From positions 7,630,501-7,694,500 of the forward strand of contig NC_008268.1 of assembly GCF_000014565.1 (NCBI RefSeq): 64,000 nucleotides of DNA, given 5' to 3'. The translations under genes were made by a program, and so were the position numbers. This stretch comes from Rhodococcus jostii RHA1 (GTDB lineage: Bacteria; Actinomycetota; Actinomycetes; Mycobacteriales; Mycobacteriaceae). How positions within the stretch are numbered: the stretch's first letter is position 1; each line of letters starts with the position of its first letter. The notes below the pieces were generated by a model. That model saw only the letters and a list, made by a program, of their open reading frames with translations, had not been told where the DNA came from and ran no database searches. Below, in pieces: positions 35,361 through 46,069 of this stretch.

Positions 35361-36274
35361 TCTTCGCCGGAACCCCCGAGCCCGCTGTTCCCTCGCTCGA
35401 ACGCCTGATCCGTTCGCCGCGCCACGACGTCGTGGCGGTCATCACCCGCCCGGACGCGGTCGCAGGCCGCGGACGCAAGGTGGTCCGTTCACCTATCGGT
35501 GCACTCGCCGACTCCCACGGCATCGAGGTGCTGACTCCCGAGCGGCCCTCGGAGCCGGACTTCCTGGCGCGTCTCGCCGACCTCGCACCCGACTGCGCGC
35601 CCGTCGTCGCCTACGGGGCGCTGCTGCCGCAGAAGGTCCTCGACATCCCGGCCCACGGCTGGGTGAACCTGCACTTCTCGCTGTTGCCGGCGTGGCGCGG
35701 GGCAGCCCCCGTGCAGGCCGCGATCGGTGCGGGCGACGACATGACCGGCGCGAGTGCGTTCCGGCTCGAGGCGGGGATGGACACCGGGCCGGTCTACGGG
35801 GTGGTCACCGAGAGGATCCGCGATTCCGATACCGCCGGGGATCTGCTGGGGCGCCTGGCCGACAGCGGTGCGGTCCTCCTGGAGTCGGTTCTCGACGGGA
35901 TCGAGGACGGCGCGATCACCGCGGTCCCGCAGTCGGCCGACGGGGTGTCGCACGCGCCCAAGGTGAGCGTCGAGGCGGCCCGGATCCGGTGGGACAGAAC
36001 AGCTGCCGTGGTGGACCGGCACGTCCGCTCGGTGACCCCCGCGCCCGGCGCCTGGACCATGATCGGCGATCTGCGCGTCAAGGTCGGGCCGGTCACTCCG
36101 ACGGAGGAGCGACTGGAGCCGGGGGAGATCTCGGTGACCAAGGCCGGATTCCTGATCGGCACGTCCACGGTGGCGGTGCGGCTCGACCGCATCCAACCGC
36201 AGGGCAAGAAACAGATGGCCGCCCTGGACTGGGCGCGAGGCGCACGACTCGACGCGGAGGTACGGGCACAGTGA
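35351..36274 (+). CDS. fmt: Methionyl-tRNA formyltransferase
   Basis: Formylates initiator Met-tRNA with 10-formyltetrahydrofolate. 307 residues: [19 protein letters not shown] start, the formyl-transferase core with [20 protein letters not shown] (the family's HxSLLPxxRG signature, about residues 110-125) and a catalytic Asp in the [10 protein letters not shown] region, then the C-terminal tRNA-binding barrel ([14 protein letters not shown] onward). GTG 35351 is chosen because the family begins MRxVFAGTPE; in-frame GTGs upstream (for example 35336) would add non-homologous residues. Overlaps rsmB by 4 nt. Confidence 0.95.
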   Translation: MRIVFAGTPEPAVPSLERLIRSPRHDVVAVITRPDAVAGRGRKVVRSPIGALADSHGIEVLTPERPSEPDFLARLADLAPDCAPVVAYGALLPQKVLDIPAHGWVNLHFSLLPAWRGAAPVQAAIGAGDDMTGASAFRLEAGMDTGPVYGVVTERIRDSDTAGDLLGRLADSGAVLLESVLDGIEDGAITAVPQSADGVSHAPKVSVEAARIRWDRTAAVVDRHVRSVTPAPGAWTMIGDLRVKVGPVTPTEERLEPGEISVTKAGFLIGTSTVAVRLDRIQPQGKKQMAALDWARGARLDAEVRAQ

Positions 36275-37698
36275 GCGAATCCAGAAGGCCTGCACGTCGC
36301 GGCCAGTCCGGCTCGGGGGCCCGCAACAACCGTCCCCGCCAGGCCCGCCGGCCCGACGCGTCGCAGTCCGGTCTCGACCAGCCGCGGCTCGCCGCGAGGG
36401 ACGTGCTGCGCGCCGTCCGGGAACGCGACGCCTACGCCAATCTCGTGCTGCCCGGGCTGCTGCGTGAGCGGCGCCTGGACGGACGTGACGCGGCCCTCGC
36501 CACGGAATTGGCCTACGGCGCCGCCCGCGCCCGCGGGCTCCTCGACGCCGTGATCGCCGACTGCGCAGGCAGGCCGATCGCGGAGATCGACGGACCGCTC
36601 CTCGACGTCCTCCAGCTGGGCGCCTACCAGCTGCTGCGCACCCGCGTCGCCCCGCACGCCGCCGTCGCCACCTCCGTCGATCTCGTGCGCGCGGAGGCCG
36701 GCCCGGGGAAGGCCGGCTTCGTCAACGCCGTGCTGCGCCGGGTGTCGGAGCGGTCCGAAGCGGAATGGGTGGAGCGCCTCGCCCCGGCCGACCCGGTGGG
36801 GCGGCTGGCGTTCGAGCATGCGCATCCCACGTGGATCGCGCAGGTGTTCGCCGACGCGCTCGGTGCCGACGCCGGCGAACTCGAGGACGTCCTCATCGCC
36901 GACGACGCCCGGCCGGTGGTGCATCTCGTCGCCCGCCCGGGGGAGATCTCGTCGGAGGAACTCGCGCTCGCCACCGGCGGCGAGGTGGGGCGCTACTCGC
37001 CGTACGCGGTCTATCTGGACGGCGGCGACCCGGGGCTGCTCGACGCCGTCCGTGAGGGGCTCGCAGGAGTGCAGGACGAGGGCAGTCAGCTCGTCGCCCG
37101 GGCGCTGTCGCTGGCACCGCTGGACGGTCCGGACGCGGGCCGCTGGCTCGACCTGTGCGCGGGCCCGGGCGGCAAGGCGGCCCTGCTCGGCGCCCTCGCC
37201 GGAATCGAGGGCGGACGCCTCGACGCCGTGGAGCCGGTGGAACACCGCGCGGACCTGATCCGCAAGACGACGAAGGAACTCCCGGTCGACGTGCACGTCG
37301 CCGACGGGCGGGATCCCGGGCTGGCGGGCGGGTACGACCGCATCCTGGTCGACGCGCCGTGCACCGGACTGGGTGCGTTGCGCCGACGTCCGGAGGCGCG
37401 GTGGCGCCGGCAGCCGTCGGACGTGGCTGGTCTCGCGAAACTGCAGCGCGAACTCCTGGCGTCGGCCGTCGAGTTGGTTCGTCCGGGCGGCGTGATCCTC
37501 TACGCGACGTGTTCGCCGCACCTGTCCGAGACGGTGGCCGTGGTCGCGGACGCGGTGCGCCGCTACGGGCTCACGGCACTCGACACGCGTGAGCTCGTTC
37601 CCGGTGTGCCGGGTCTGGGAGACGGTCCGGGAGTCCAGCTCTGGCCGCACCGGCACGGCACCGACGCGATGTTCATGGCTGCGTTGCGCAAGCCGTAG
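36271..37698 (+). CDS. rsmB: 16S rRNA (cytosine-C5)-methyltransferase
   Basis: SAM-dependent m5C methyltransferase of the Fmu/Sun family. 475 residues: a basic tail, an N-terminal NusB-like RNA-binding domain ([47 protein letters not shown]), then the Rossmann methyltransferase with SAM loop [16 protein letters not shown] (about 292-307), motif [20 protein letters not shown], and the catalytic Cys of motif VI in [16 protein letters not shown] overlap with fmt, the classical fmt-rsmB pair. A small hairpin follows. Confidence 0.95.
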   Translation: MSESRRPARRGQSGSGARNNRPRQARRPDASQSGLDQPRLAARDVLRAVRERDAYANLVLPGLLRERRLDGRDAALATELAYGAARARGLLDAVIADCAGRPIAEIDGPLLDVLQLGAYQLLRTRVAPHAAVATSVDLVRAEAGPGKAGFVNAVLRRVSERSEAEWVERLAPADPVGRLAFEHAHPTWIAQVFADALGADAGELEDVLIADDARPVVHLVARPGEISSEELALATGGEVGRYSPYAVYLDGGDPGLLDAVREGLAGVQDEGSQLVARALSLAPLDGPDAGRWLDLCAGPGGKAALLGALAGIEGGRLDAVEPVEHRADLIRKTTKELPVDVHVADGRDPGLAGGYDRILVDAPCTGLGALRRRPEARWRRQPSDVAGLAKLQRELLASAVELVRPGGVILYATCSPHLSETVAVVADAVRRYGLTALDTRELVPGVPGLGDGPGVQLWPHRHGTDAMFMAALRKP

Positions 37699-37699
37699 G

Positions 37700-37715
37700 G
37701 CGGGGGCGTCCCCGC
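37700..37715 (+). terminator. Short GC hairpin after rsmB
   Basis: GCGGGG (37700-37705) pairs with CCCCGC (37710-37715) across a 4-nt loop, right after the rsmB stop codon. Six pairs, no T tract. A modest terminator that insulates the KstR-like promoter region downstream. Confidence 0.45.
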
Positions 37716-37741
37716 TACCTGGACATCTGCCCGACTCCTGG

Positions 37742-37777
37742 TAGAACCTGTTCCACTTTTACGTGAAACGTGTTCTA
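37742..37777 (+). promoter_or_regulatory. Two KstR-like operator boxes upstream of the SDR gene
   Basis: TAGAACCTGTTCCA (37742-37755) and TGAAACGTGTTCTA (37764-37777) both fit TNNAACNNGTTNNA, the KstR motif of the steroid/cholesterol regulon in mycobacteria and rhodococci. Their centres are 22 bp apart, about two helical turns, so two dimers could bind one face. The pair lies 51-86 bp before the SDR start codon. KstR represses until steroid-derived CoA thioesters bind it. Confidence 0.75.
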
Positions 37778-37827
37778 ATTCTTCTCGCGACAGAGACGTA
37801 CGTCACGAAGCGAGTGGAGGACTTCAG

Positions 37828-38685
37828 ATGAATCGGGTAGCGGGGAAGGTCGTTCTGATCACGGGAGCGGCGCGGGGTCAGGGGCGTAGTCATGCAGTGC
37901 ATCTCGCCGACGAGGGCGCCGACATCATCGCCTTCGACCTCTGCGAGGACATCGCATCCAACGAATACCCGCTGGCGACCGAGGCCGATCTCGCGGAGAC
38001 GGGACGGCTCGTCGAGAAGGCGGGGCGCCGGGTCGTGACCGCCAAGGTGGACGTGCGCGACCGCGCGGCCCTGCAATGTGAACTCGACGCCGCCGTCGCG
38101 ACGCTGGGCCGGCTGGACGTCGTGGTCGCCAATGCCGGGATCGCGCCTCTCGGGAACGACGTGCCCGTCGAGGGATTCGTCGATGCGTTCGACGTCGACT
38201 TCGTCGGAGTGATCAACACGATTCACTCCGCCCTTCCGCACCTGGACGCCGGCGCGTCGATCATCGCGACGGGATCGGTGGCCGGGCTGGTCCCGCAGAC
38301 CGGTCTGAACGGCCAGCAGGCCCTGCAGGGGCCGGGCGGCGACGGCTACGGTCTCGCCAAGAAGATGCTGTGGACGTACACCAACTCGCTCGCGCTCACC
38401 CTGGGCCCGAAGTCCATCCGCGTCAACGCGATCCATCCCACGAACTGCAACACGGACATGCTGCAGAGTCCGCCGATGTTCCGCACGTTCCGCCCCGACC
38501 TGGAGAACCCGACCGCCGAGGACGCGAAGGTCACGTTCCCGTTCATGCAGGCCATGCCCACCCCGTGGGTCGAGCCTGAGGACATCTCGCACGCGGTGGT
38601 GTTCCTGTCGTCGGACGAGTCCCGGTTCGTCACCGGTCAGCAACTCCGGGTCGATGCGGGGGCGGGCCTCAAGCTCGGCGTCTGA
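37828..38685 (+). CDS. Mycofactocin-coupled short-chain dehydrogenase/reductase
   Basis: 285 residues, an SDR with the features of the mycofactocin-dependent subfamily: the glycine-rich TGAARGQGRSHAVHLADEGAD (residues about 12-32) and an extended loop before helix C (LCEDIASNEYPLATEADLAETGRLVE) that buries the nicotinamide so that it is not exchanged. Catalytic Ser in IATGSVAG, Tyr and Lys in GYGLAKKMLW. C-terminal VTGQQLRVDAGAGLKLG is standard. The substrate is an alcohol or ketone; two KstR-like boxes upstream suggest a steroid or terpenoid. GGAGG lies before the ATG. No mycofactocin synthesis genes are in the window. Confidence 0.85.
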   Translation: MNRVAGKVVLITGAARGQGRSHAVHLADEGADIIAFDLCEDIASNEYPLATEADLAETGRLVEKAGRRVVTAKVDVRDRAALQCELDAAVATLGRLDVVVANAGIAPLGNDVPVEGFVDAFDVDFVGVINTIHSALPHLDAGASIIATGSVAGLVPQTGLNGQQALQGPGGDGYGLAKKMLWTYTNSLALTLGPKSIRVNAIHPTNCNTDMLQSPPMFRTFRPDLENPTAEDAKVTFPFMQAMPTPWVEPEDISHAVVFLSSDESRFVTGQQLRVDAGAGLKLGV

Positions 38686-38746
38686 CGCCGATCCGATGAG
38701 GGTCCGGGCCGGTGTGCGGGCGCCGTCCGGGCCCTCGCCGTTCGCG

Positions 38747-39085
38747 TCAGGTCTGGTCGAACTGCTTGCGCAGCTTCGCCGGTGCCTTGATCCGCCAGGC
38801 ATCCTGCAGCAACTCGGTCAGCTGCGGAACGTCGACGTTCTCGAGGTCGACGAGGATCGAACTGTGACCGCCGTAGTGCGGAGTGGTGTAGAACGGTGCG
38901 CCCTGGGCCAGCAGGGCCGCCTTCTCGTCGAGGTCGCACATCACCACCAGGCCCCCGTCCGACTCGGCCCGCAACCGGGCGAGCAGCTTGCCCGCCACCT
39001 TCAGAGCCGGGGTGCGGTACGACGTGCTCTCCTGCACGTCCGGCAGGGCGACACCGATCGCCACGACGTCCGTCCAGGTCGGCAT
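38747..39085 (-). CDS. MmcQ/YjbR-family protein
   Basis: 112 residues from ATG 39085 ([15 protein letters not shown]). The family fold is a small alpha/beta domain related to CyaY-like and DNA-binding proteins; conserved parts are [18 protein letters not shown], the strand [29 protein letters not shown] and the last helices [22 protein letters not shown]. Biological role is not known. It is divergent from rpe, with 58 bp between the two starts, and faces the SDR gene tail to tail. Confidence 0.8.
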   Translation of the reverse strand: MPTWTDVVAIGVALPDVQESTSYRTPALKVAGKLLARLRAESDGGLVVMCDLDEKAALLAQGAPFYTTPHYGGHSSILVDLENVDVPQLTELLQDAWRIKAPAKLRKQFDQT

Positions 39086-39130
39086 GAGCCCAGTATGGAC
39101 CGCGGGACCCGGCCCCGGCACGCGTACGAC

Positions 39131-39136
39131 TAAACT
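39131..39136 (+). promoter_or_regulatory. Candidate -10 box for rpe (leaderless type)
   Basis: TAAACT ends exactly 7 nt before the GTG of rpe, and no ribosome binding site is present. Transcription would begin on the start codon. Confidence 0.5.
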
Positions 39137-39143
39137 GCGGCCC

Positions 39144-39827
39144 GTGGCAACCCCGATGATCGCACCGTCCATTCTGTCTGCCGATTTCGCGCGTCTCGCC
39201 GAGGAGGCGGACGCCGTCGCCGGTGCCGACTGGCTGCACGTCGACGTGATGGACGCACATTTCGTGCCCAATCTGACGCTCGGCCTTCCCGTCGTGCAGA
39301 GCCTGCTCGCGGCGACGGACATCCCGCTCGACTGCCATCTCATGATCGACGACCCCGGCCGCTGGGCGCCGCCCTACGCGGAGGCGGGCGCGCACAACGT
39401 CACCTTCCATGCGGAGGCGACCGACGACCCCCGGTCCGTGGCCCGTGACATCCGCGCCGCCGGCGCCAAGGCCGGTCTCAGCGTCAAGCCCGGCACGCCG
39501 ATCGAGCCGTACCTCGAGATCCTGAAGGACTTCGACACGCTCCTCGTCATGAGCGTCGAGCCCGGCTTCGGTGGTCAGTCGTTCATCCCCGAGGTGCTGT
39601 CGAAGGCGAAGGCGGTCCGCCGACTCGTCGACTCGGGTGAGCTGAGACTGGTCGTCGAGATCGACGGTGGCATCAACGCCGACACCGTCGAGGCCGCTGC
39701 CGAGGCGGGCGTCGACTGCTTCGTCGCCGGGTCCGCCGTCTACGGGACGAGCGATCCCGCGGAGGCCGTGCGCGCCCTGCGCGCCAGCGCCGCCAAGGCG
39801 TCACCGCACCTGAGCCTGTCGCGGTAA
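39144..39827 (+). CDS. rpe: Ribulose-phosphate 3-epimerase
   Basis: Interconverts ribulose-5-P and xylulose-5-P in the pentose phosphate pathway. 227-residue TIM barrel; [13 protein letters not shown] at the start, metal/catalytic [14 protein letters not shown] (about 33-46), [16 protein letters not shown], and [11 protein letters not shown] followed by the phosphate loop [11 protein letters not shown] 39144 begins MATPMIAPS, matching family length. Supplies pentoses beside the riboflavin genes; ribD starts 17 nt after its stop, so they are probably one unit, as in mycobacteria. Confidence 0.95.
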   Translation: MATPMIAPSILSADFARLAEEADAVAGADWLHVDVMDAHFVPNLTLGLPVVQSLLAATDIPLDCHLMIDDPGRWAPPYAEAGAHNVTFHAEATDDPRSVARDIRAAGAKAGLSVKPGTPIEPYLEILKDFDTLLVMSVEPGFGGQSFIPEVLSKAKAVRRLVDSGELRLVVEIDGGINADTVEAAAEAGVDCFVAGSAVYGTSDPAEAVRALRASAAKASPHLSLSR

Positions 39828-39844
39828 CGGCGCTCCGGCACATC

Positions 39845-40909
39845 GTGAACTCCCACGTGCGGCACGAGAATTCGGCGGCGGACCTCGACGCCGCGATGCA
39901 GATCGCCATCGGCGCCGCGGAGTCGGCGCGCGGATTCACCAGCCCCAATCCGGCGGTCGGCGCAGTGGTCCTCGACGCCGCGGGACGCATCGCCGGTGTC
40001 GGGATGACGCAGCCTCCCGGCGGTCCCCACGCGGAGGTCGTCGCACTGCGGGAGGCGGGGGACGCTGCACGCGGCGGCACCGCCGTCGTGACGCTGGAAC
40101 CGTGCAACCACCACGGCCGGACCGGGCCGTGCTCGCAGGCGCTGCTCGATGCCGGTGTGGTTGCGGTGCACTATGCGGTGGGTGATCCGAACCCCGAGGC
40201 CGCGGGCGGCGCGGAAACCCTCATCTCGGCGGGTGTCGAGGTGACGTCCGGGCTGCGGGCCCAGGACGTCGAACGCGGGCCGCTCCGGGCCTGGCTGCAC
40301 CGGCAGCGCACCGGACGGCCGCACGTGACCTGGAAGTACGCGGCCACCCTGGACGGGCGCAGCGCCGCCGCCGACGGCACCAGCCAGTGGATCACCGGTC
40401 CCGAGGCCCGGGAACGCGTCCACGCCGACCGGGCGAAACTGGACGCGATCGTGGTCGGCACCGGGACGGTGCTCGCCGACGACCCGCGGCTGACCGCCCG
40501 GATGCCCGACGGATCGCTCGCGGCCCACCAGCCGGTGCGCGTCGTCGTCGGACTCGGCGACATCCCGGCGGACGCCCGGGTCCTCGACGACTCCGCGCCC
40601 ACCCTGCTGCTGCGCACGCACGATGTGGACGAGGTCCTCGCCGCACTCGCCGAGTACACCGATGTGCTGCTCGAGGGCGGGCCCCGGCTGGCGGGCGCAT
40701 TCCTCGCCGCGGGCCGGGTCGACCGCATCCAGGCGTACCTCGCCCCGCTGATCCTCGGCGCCGGCACGTCCGCGGTCGCGGAGGCAGGAGTGCACACGAT
40801 CGACGGCGCGCTGCGGTTCCGTCACGAGTCGGTCGAAACAATCGGCTCCGAGCTGTTGTTGAGTCTGGTTCCAGCAGTGTCCGAAAACCCTGACAGTCAC
40901 CGAACGTAG
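39845..40909 (+). CDS. ribD: Bifunctional riboflavin biosynthesis deaminase/reductase
   Basis: Deaminates and reduces the pyrimidine ring intermediate of riboflavin synthesis. 354 residues: the zinc deaminase domain (PGGPHAEVVAL near residue 60, then PCNHHGRTGPC near 85) and the C-terminal reductase domain (HVTWKYAATLDGRSAA, ITGPEARERVH, GTGTVLADDPRLTAR, LLEGGPRLAGAFL). The GTG start at 39845 is near the end of rpe; GTG 39857 is a close alternative. No FMN riboswitch precedes it. ribE follows 11 nt after its stop; the P55 efflux pump and lprG genes that separate them in M. tuberculosis are absent here. Confidence 0.93.
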   Translation: MNSHVRHENSAADLDAAMQIAIGAAESARGFTSPNPAVGAVVLDAAGRIAGVGMTQPPGGPHAEVVALREAGDAARGGTAVVTLEPCNHHGRTGPCSQALLDAGVVAVHYAVGDPNPEAAGGAETLISAGVEVTSGLRAQDVERGPLRAWLHRQRTGRPHVTWKYAATLDGRSAAADGTSQWITGPEARERVHADRAKLDAIVVGTGTVLADDPRLTARMPDGSLAAHQPVRVVVGLGDIPADARVLDDSAPTLLLRTHDVDEVLAALAEYTDVLLEGGPRLAGAFLAAGRVDRIQAYLAPLILGAGTSAVAEAGVHTIDGALRFRHESVETIGSELLLSLVPAVSENPDSHRT

Positions 40910-40920
40910 GAGAAGCCACA

Positions 40921-41529
40921 GTGTTCACCGGGATCGTCGAAGAATTGGGTGAGGTCGTCGCCAAGGAGGAACTGGCCGACGCCGCACGGTTCACCGTCCG
41001 TGGTCCGGTCGTGACTTCCGACGCGTCACACGGGGATTCGATCGCGGTGAACGGTGTGTGCCTGACCGTCGTCGAGGTGCTGGCCGACGGCTCCTTCACG
41101 GCCGACGTCATGCAGGAGACGCTGAACCGGTCGAGCCTGCAGAAGATCGACGTGGGCAGCCGCGTCAACCTCGAGCGTGCCGCCGCCCTGAACAGCCGCC
41201 TCGGCGGCCACCTCGTCCAGGGCCACGTGGACGGCACCGGGCACATCATCAGCCGCAGCCCGTCCGAGAACTGGGAGGTCGTGCGCATCGCGCTGCCCGA
41301 CGCCATCTCCCGGTACGTCGTGGAGAAGGGCTCGATCACGGTCGACGGTGTGTCGCTGACGGTCTCGGCGCTCGGCGGGGAACGCGGCGAGGAGTACTTC
41401 GAGATCTCGCTCATCCCCACCACGCTGCAGCTGACCACGCTCGGAGCGGCGTCCGTCGGGACGCCCGTCAACCTCGAGGTCGACGTGATCGCGAAGTATG
41501 TGGAGCGGCTGCAAGCGGCCGGCCGCTGA
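40921..41529 (+). CDS. ribE: Riboflavin synthase alpha chain
   Basis: Dismutates two lumazine molecules into riboflavin. 202 residues with the internal duplication of the family: MFTGIVEELGEV at the start and a second lumazine-binding barrel from LGGHLVQGHVDGTGHI. Contains NGVCLTVVE in the first and VDGVSLTVSAL in the second repeat. Ends LEVDVIAKYVERLQ. AGGAG is 8 nt before the GTG. Called ribC in some actinobacterial annotations. Confidence 0.95.
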   Translation: MFTGIVEELGEVVAKEELADAARFTVRGPVVTSDASHGDSIAVNGVCLTVVEVLADGSFTADVMQETLNRSSLQKIDVGSRVNLERAAALNSRLGGHLVQGHVDGTGHIISRSPSENWEVVRIALPDAISRYVVEKGSITVDGVSLTVSALGGERGEEYFEISLIPTTLQLTTLGAASVGTPVNLEVDVIAKYVERLQAAGR

Positions 41530-41542
41530 GTCGTACTGTTGA

Positions 41543-43351
<1,809 letters not shown>

Positions 43352-43364
43352 TCCGGATCCATCC

Positions 43365-43817
43365 ATGACCACTCCCGAATCCGAGTGGACACTCGTCGCG
43401 ACGCCACGCAAGTCGCGTCGATACGCCATCGGTGTCGCGATTCTTCTCGTCGTCGTACATGTGACGTTCGCAATCCTGCTGCGCGGCGATTCCACGGGCG
43501 TGTACTTCCGGCTCGCCGACCAGCTGGCGTTCGCGGGAATCGGCTGCCTCCTCGCGGCAGCCGTCCTGCTGCTGACCCGGCCCCGGTTGCGGGTCGGGCC
43601 CCGCGGCATCGCCGTCCGCAACGTCCTCGGGGAGCGCATCGTCGACTGGGACCTGTACGAGGGGTTGTCGTTCCCGGACGGCGCGGCGTGGGCCCGGATC
43701 GAGCTGCCCGACGACGAATACCTGGCTGTGATGGCCATCCAGTCGAACGATCGCGAATACGCCGTGGACGCCGTCGACCGCTTCCGCGCACTCGCGTCGG
43801 AGTACGCACCGTCCTGA
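43365..43817 (+). CDS. Two-TM PH-domain-like membrane protein of the riboflavin operon
   Basis: 150 residues: two membrane helices (YAIGVAILLVVVHVTFAILL about 20-39; FAGIGCLLAAAVLLLT about 57-72) followed by a small PH-like beta domain (LRVGPRGIAVRNVLGERIVDWDLYEGLSFP) that is common in actinobacterial membrane proteins. It follows ribH by 13 nt and matches the position of M. tuberculosis Rv1417, so it is a conserved tail of the operon. Function unknown; a riboflavin link is only positional. Confidence 0.75.
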   Translation: MTTPESEWTLVATPRKSRRYAIGVAILLVVVHVTFAILLRGDSTGVYFRLADQLAFAGIGCLLAAAVLLLTRPRLRVGPRGIAVRNVLGERIVDWDLYEGLSFPDGAAWARIELPDDEYLAVMAIQSNDREYAVDAVDRFRALASEYAPS

Positions 43818-43832
43818 ACCGGGGGTCGGCCC

Positions 43833-43848
43833 TCCGCGACGTCGCGGA
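43833..43848. promoter_or_regulatory. Perfect 16-bp palindrome between the riboflavin operon and uvrC
   Basis: TCCGCGACGTCGCGGA is fully self-complementary. It can fold as a 6-bp stem with an ACGT loop (a weak terminator for the upstream genes), or serve as an operator just upstream of the uvrC promoter. Confidence 0.4.
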
Positions 43849-43856
43849 TGCGGGGT

Positions 43857-43879
43857 TGGTCGGTGGCGCCGACTAACGT
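43857..43879 (+). promoter_or_regulatory. RecA-NDp/PafBC-type DNA-damage promoter of uvrC
   Basis: TGGTCGGTG (43857-43865) matches the TTGTCRGTG element at 8 of 9 positions, followed by exactly 8 nt and a TAACGT -10 box (43874-43879). This is the LexA-independent damage promoter of mycobacteria, activated by PafBC. The -10 box ends 6 nt before the uvrC GTG, so the transcript should be leaderless or nearly so. Confidence 0.75.
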
Positions 43880-43885
43880 GGAGGG

Positions 43886-46069
43886 GTGCCCGATCCTTCG
43901 ACATATCGCCCCGCGACCGGAACGATTCCGGTCGACCCGGGTGTGTACAAGTTCCGCGATCCGCACGGCCGGGTCATCTATGTCGGGAAGGCGAAGAGTC
44001 TTCGTTCACGGCTGAATTCCTATTTCGCCGACGTCTCGACGCTGCACCCGCGCACCCGCCAGATGGTGACCACGGCCGGCAGCGTCGAGTGGACCGTGGT
44101 GAGCACCGAGGTCGAGGCTCTCCAGCTCGAGTACAACTGGATCAAGGAATTCGATCCCCGGTTCAACGTCCGCTACCGCGACGACAAGACGTACCCGGTT
44201 CTCGCGGTCACCCTGAACGAGGAGTACCCCCGGCTGTTCGTCTACCGCGGGCCCAGACGCAAGGGTGTCCGCTACTTCGGTCCCTACTCGCACGCGTGGG
44301 CCATCCGTGAAACCCTCGACCTGCTGCTGCGGGTCTTTCCCGCCCGCACCTGCTCGGCCGGGGTGTTCAAGCGTCACAACCAGATCGGCCGTCCCTGCCT
44401 GCTCGGCTACATCGACAAATGCTCCGCGCCGTGCGTCGGACGGGTGTCCGCGGCCGAGCACCGCAAGATCGTCGAAGACTTCTGCGACTTCCTGTCGGGA
44501 CGCACCGACCGGCTGGTCCGGCAGCTGGAGGCCCGGATGCAGGAGGCGTCCGAAGAACTCGACTTCGAGACGGCGGCGCGGCTGCGAGACGACGTGGGCG
44601 CGTTACGGCGGGCGCTCGAGAAGCAGGCCGTCGTGCTCGGCGACGGTACCGACGCCGACGTCGCCGCCTTCGCGACCGACGAACTCGAGGCCGCGGTCCA
44701 GGTCTTCCACGTCCGGGGCGGCCGCGTGCGCGGCCAGCGCGGCTGGGTCGTCGAGAAGGCCGGTGACGTCATCGACTGGGCCAGCGTCGATTCCGAGGCG
44801 GGATCGGACCTGCCGCTGCTCGTCGAGCAGTTCCTCACCCAGTTCTACGGGGAGCAGGCGGCGCTGTCGGGCGCGACCGACCAGGAGGCCGGCACCAGCG
44901 GCGTGCCGCGGGAGGTCCTGGTGCCCGTGCTGCCGCCCGACGCCGAACAGGTGCAGGAGTGGCTCAGCGGTCTCCGCGGCTCCGCGGTCCGCCTCCGCGT
45001 GCCCCAGCGCGGCGACAAGAAGGCCCTCGCCGAGACCGTGCAGCGCAACGCCACGGAGGCGCTGCAACAGCACAAGCTGCGCCGCGCCGGCGACTTCACG
45101 TCCCGGTCGGCGGCACTGCAGGGCATCCAGGAGGCCCTCGACCTGGATTCGGCGCCTCTGCGCATCGAATGCGTCGACATCAGCCACGTGCAGGGCACCG
45201 ACGTGGTGGCCTCCCTCGTCGTCTTCGAGGACGGCCTGCCCCGCAAGTCCGACTACCGCCACTACGCGATCAAGGAGGCGGCGGGCGACGGTCGCTCCGA
45301 CGACGTCGCCAGCATTGCCGAGGTCACCCGGCGACGGTTCCTCCGGCACAACCGCGACGTCGGGGTGCTACGTGCCGAAGCGGCCGGGGCGGACGCCGAC
45401 CAGGTGTCGGGCGGGGACGGCGGCGACCTGGCCCCGGAGGCGGCGATCGATCCGCAGACCGGCAGGCCGCGGCGGTTCGCGTACCCACCGAACCTGTTCG
45501 TCGTGGACGGCGGAGCCCCGCAGGTGGCCGCGGCCTCGGCGGTCCTCGACGAACTGGGCATCACCGACGTCGCCGTGATCGGGCTGGCGAAACGGCTCGA
45601 GGAGGTGTGGGTGCCGGGGGAGGAGGACCCGGTCATCCTCCCGCGCACGAGCGAGTCGCTGTACCTGTTGCAGCGGGTGCGCGACGAGGCACACCGCTTC
45701 GCGATCACGTTCCACCGCAGCAAGCGGTCCCGTCGGATGACGGCGTCCGCACTCGACTCGGTCCGCGGGCTCGGCGAGACCCGGCGCAAGGCCCTGGTGA
45801 CGCATTTCGGTTCCGTCGCCCGCCTCAAGCAGGCGTCCGTCGAGGAGATCACCGCGGTGCCGGGCATCGGAACGGCCACGGCGAAAGCGGTACTCACCGC
45901 TCTCGGGGCGGAGGAACCGTCTGCGGACGTCGTGGGAGTGGGGGATGATGAACCAGATCGGAACGGGCCGGGCACGGCAGAACGGAACGGCGCGGACATT
46001 CCCCGCGAACCGGTAGAACAGCACGGCCCGGCAGCACAGAGCGCTTCGCAACGGACAGGTGTCGAGTGA
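43886..46069 (+). CDS. uvrC: UvrABC excinuclease subunit C
   Basis: Makes both incisions in nucleotide excision repair. 727 residues, longer than the usual 600-650. GIY-YIG nuclease at the N-terminus ([25 protein letters not shown], about 19-43), UVR helix pair ([20 protein letters not shown], about 214-233), the RNase H-like half with the Asp in [22 protein letters not shown], and tandem helix-hairpin-helix near residues 630-675 ([30 protein letters not shown]). Extra length comes from an Asp/Gly-rich insertion near 495-515 and a polar 50-residue tail. GTGA overlap with rapZ. Confidence 0.95.
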   Translation: MPDPSTYRPATGTIPVDPGVYKFRDPHGRVIYVGKAKSLRSRLNSYFADVSTLHPRTRQMVTTAGSVEWTVVSTEVEALQLEYNWIKEFDPRFNVRYRDDKTYPVLAVTLNEEYPRLFVYRGPRRKGVRYFGPYSHAWAIRETLDLLLRVFPARTCSAGVFKRHNQIGRPCLLGYIDKCSAPCVGRVSAAEHRKIVEDFCDFLSGRTDRLVRQLEARMQEASEELDFETAARLRDDVGALRRALEKQAVVLGDGTDADVAAFATDELEAAVQVFHVRGGRVRGQRGWVVEKAGDVIDWASVDSEAGSDLPLLVEQFLTQFYGEQAALSGATDQEAGTSGVPREVLVPVLPPDAEQVQEWLSGLRGSAVRLRVPQRGDKKALAETVQRNATEALQQHKLRRAGDFTSRSAALQGIQEALDLDSAPLRIECVDISHVQGTDVVASLVVFEDGLPRKSDYRHYAIKEAAGDGRSDDVASIAEVTRRRFLRHNRDVGVLRAEAAGADADQVSGGDGGDLAPEAAIDPQTGRPRRFAYPPNLFVVDGGAPQVAAASAVLDELGITDVAVIGLAKRLEEVWVPGEEDPVILPRTSESLYLLQRVRDEAHRFAITFHRSKRSRRMTASALDSVRGLGETRRKALVTHFGSVARLKQASVEEITAVPGIGTATAKAVLTALGAEEPSADVVGVGDDEPDRNGPGTAERNGADIPREPVEQHGPAAQSASQRTGVE

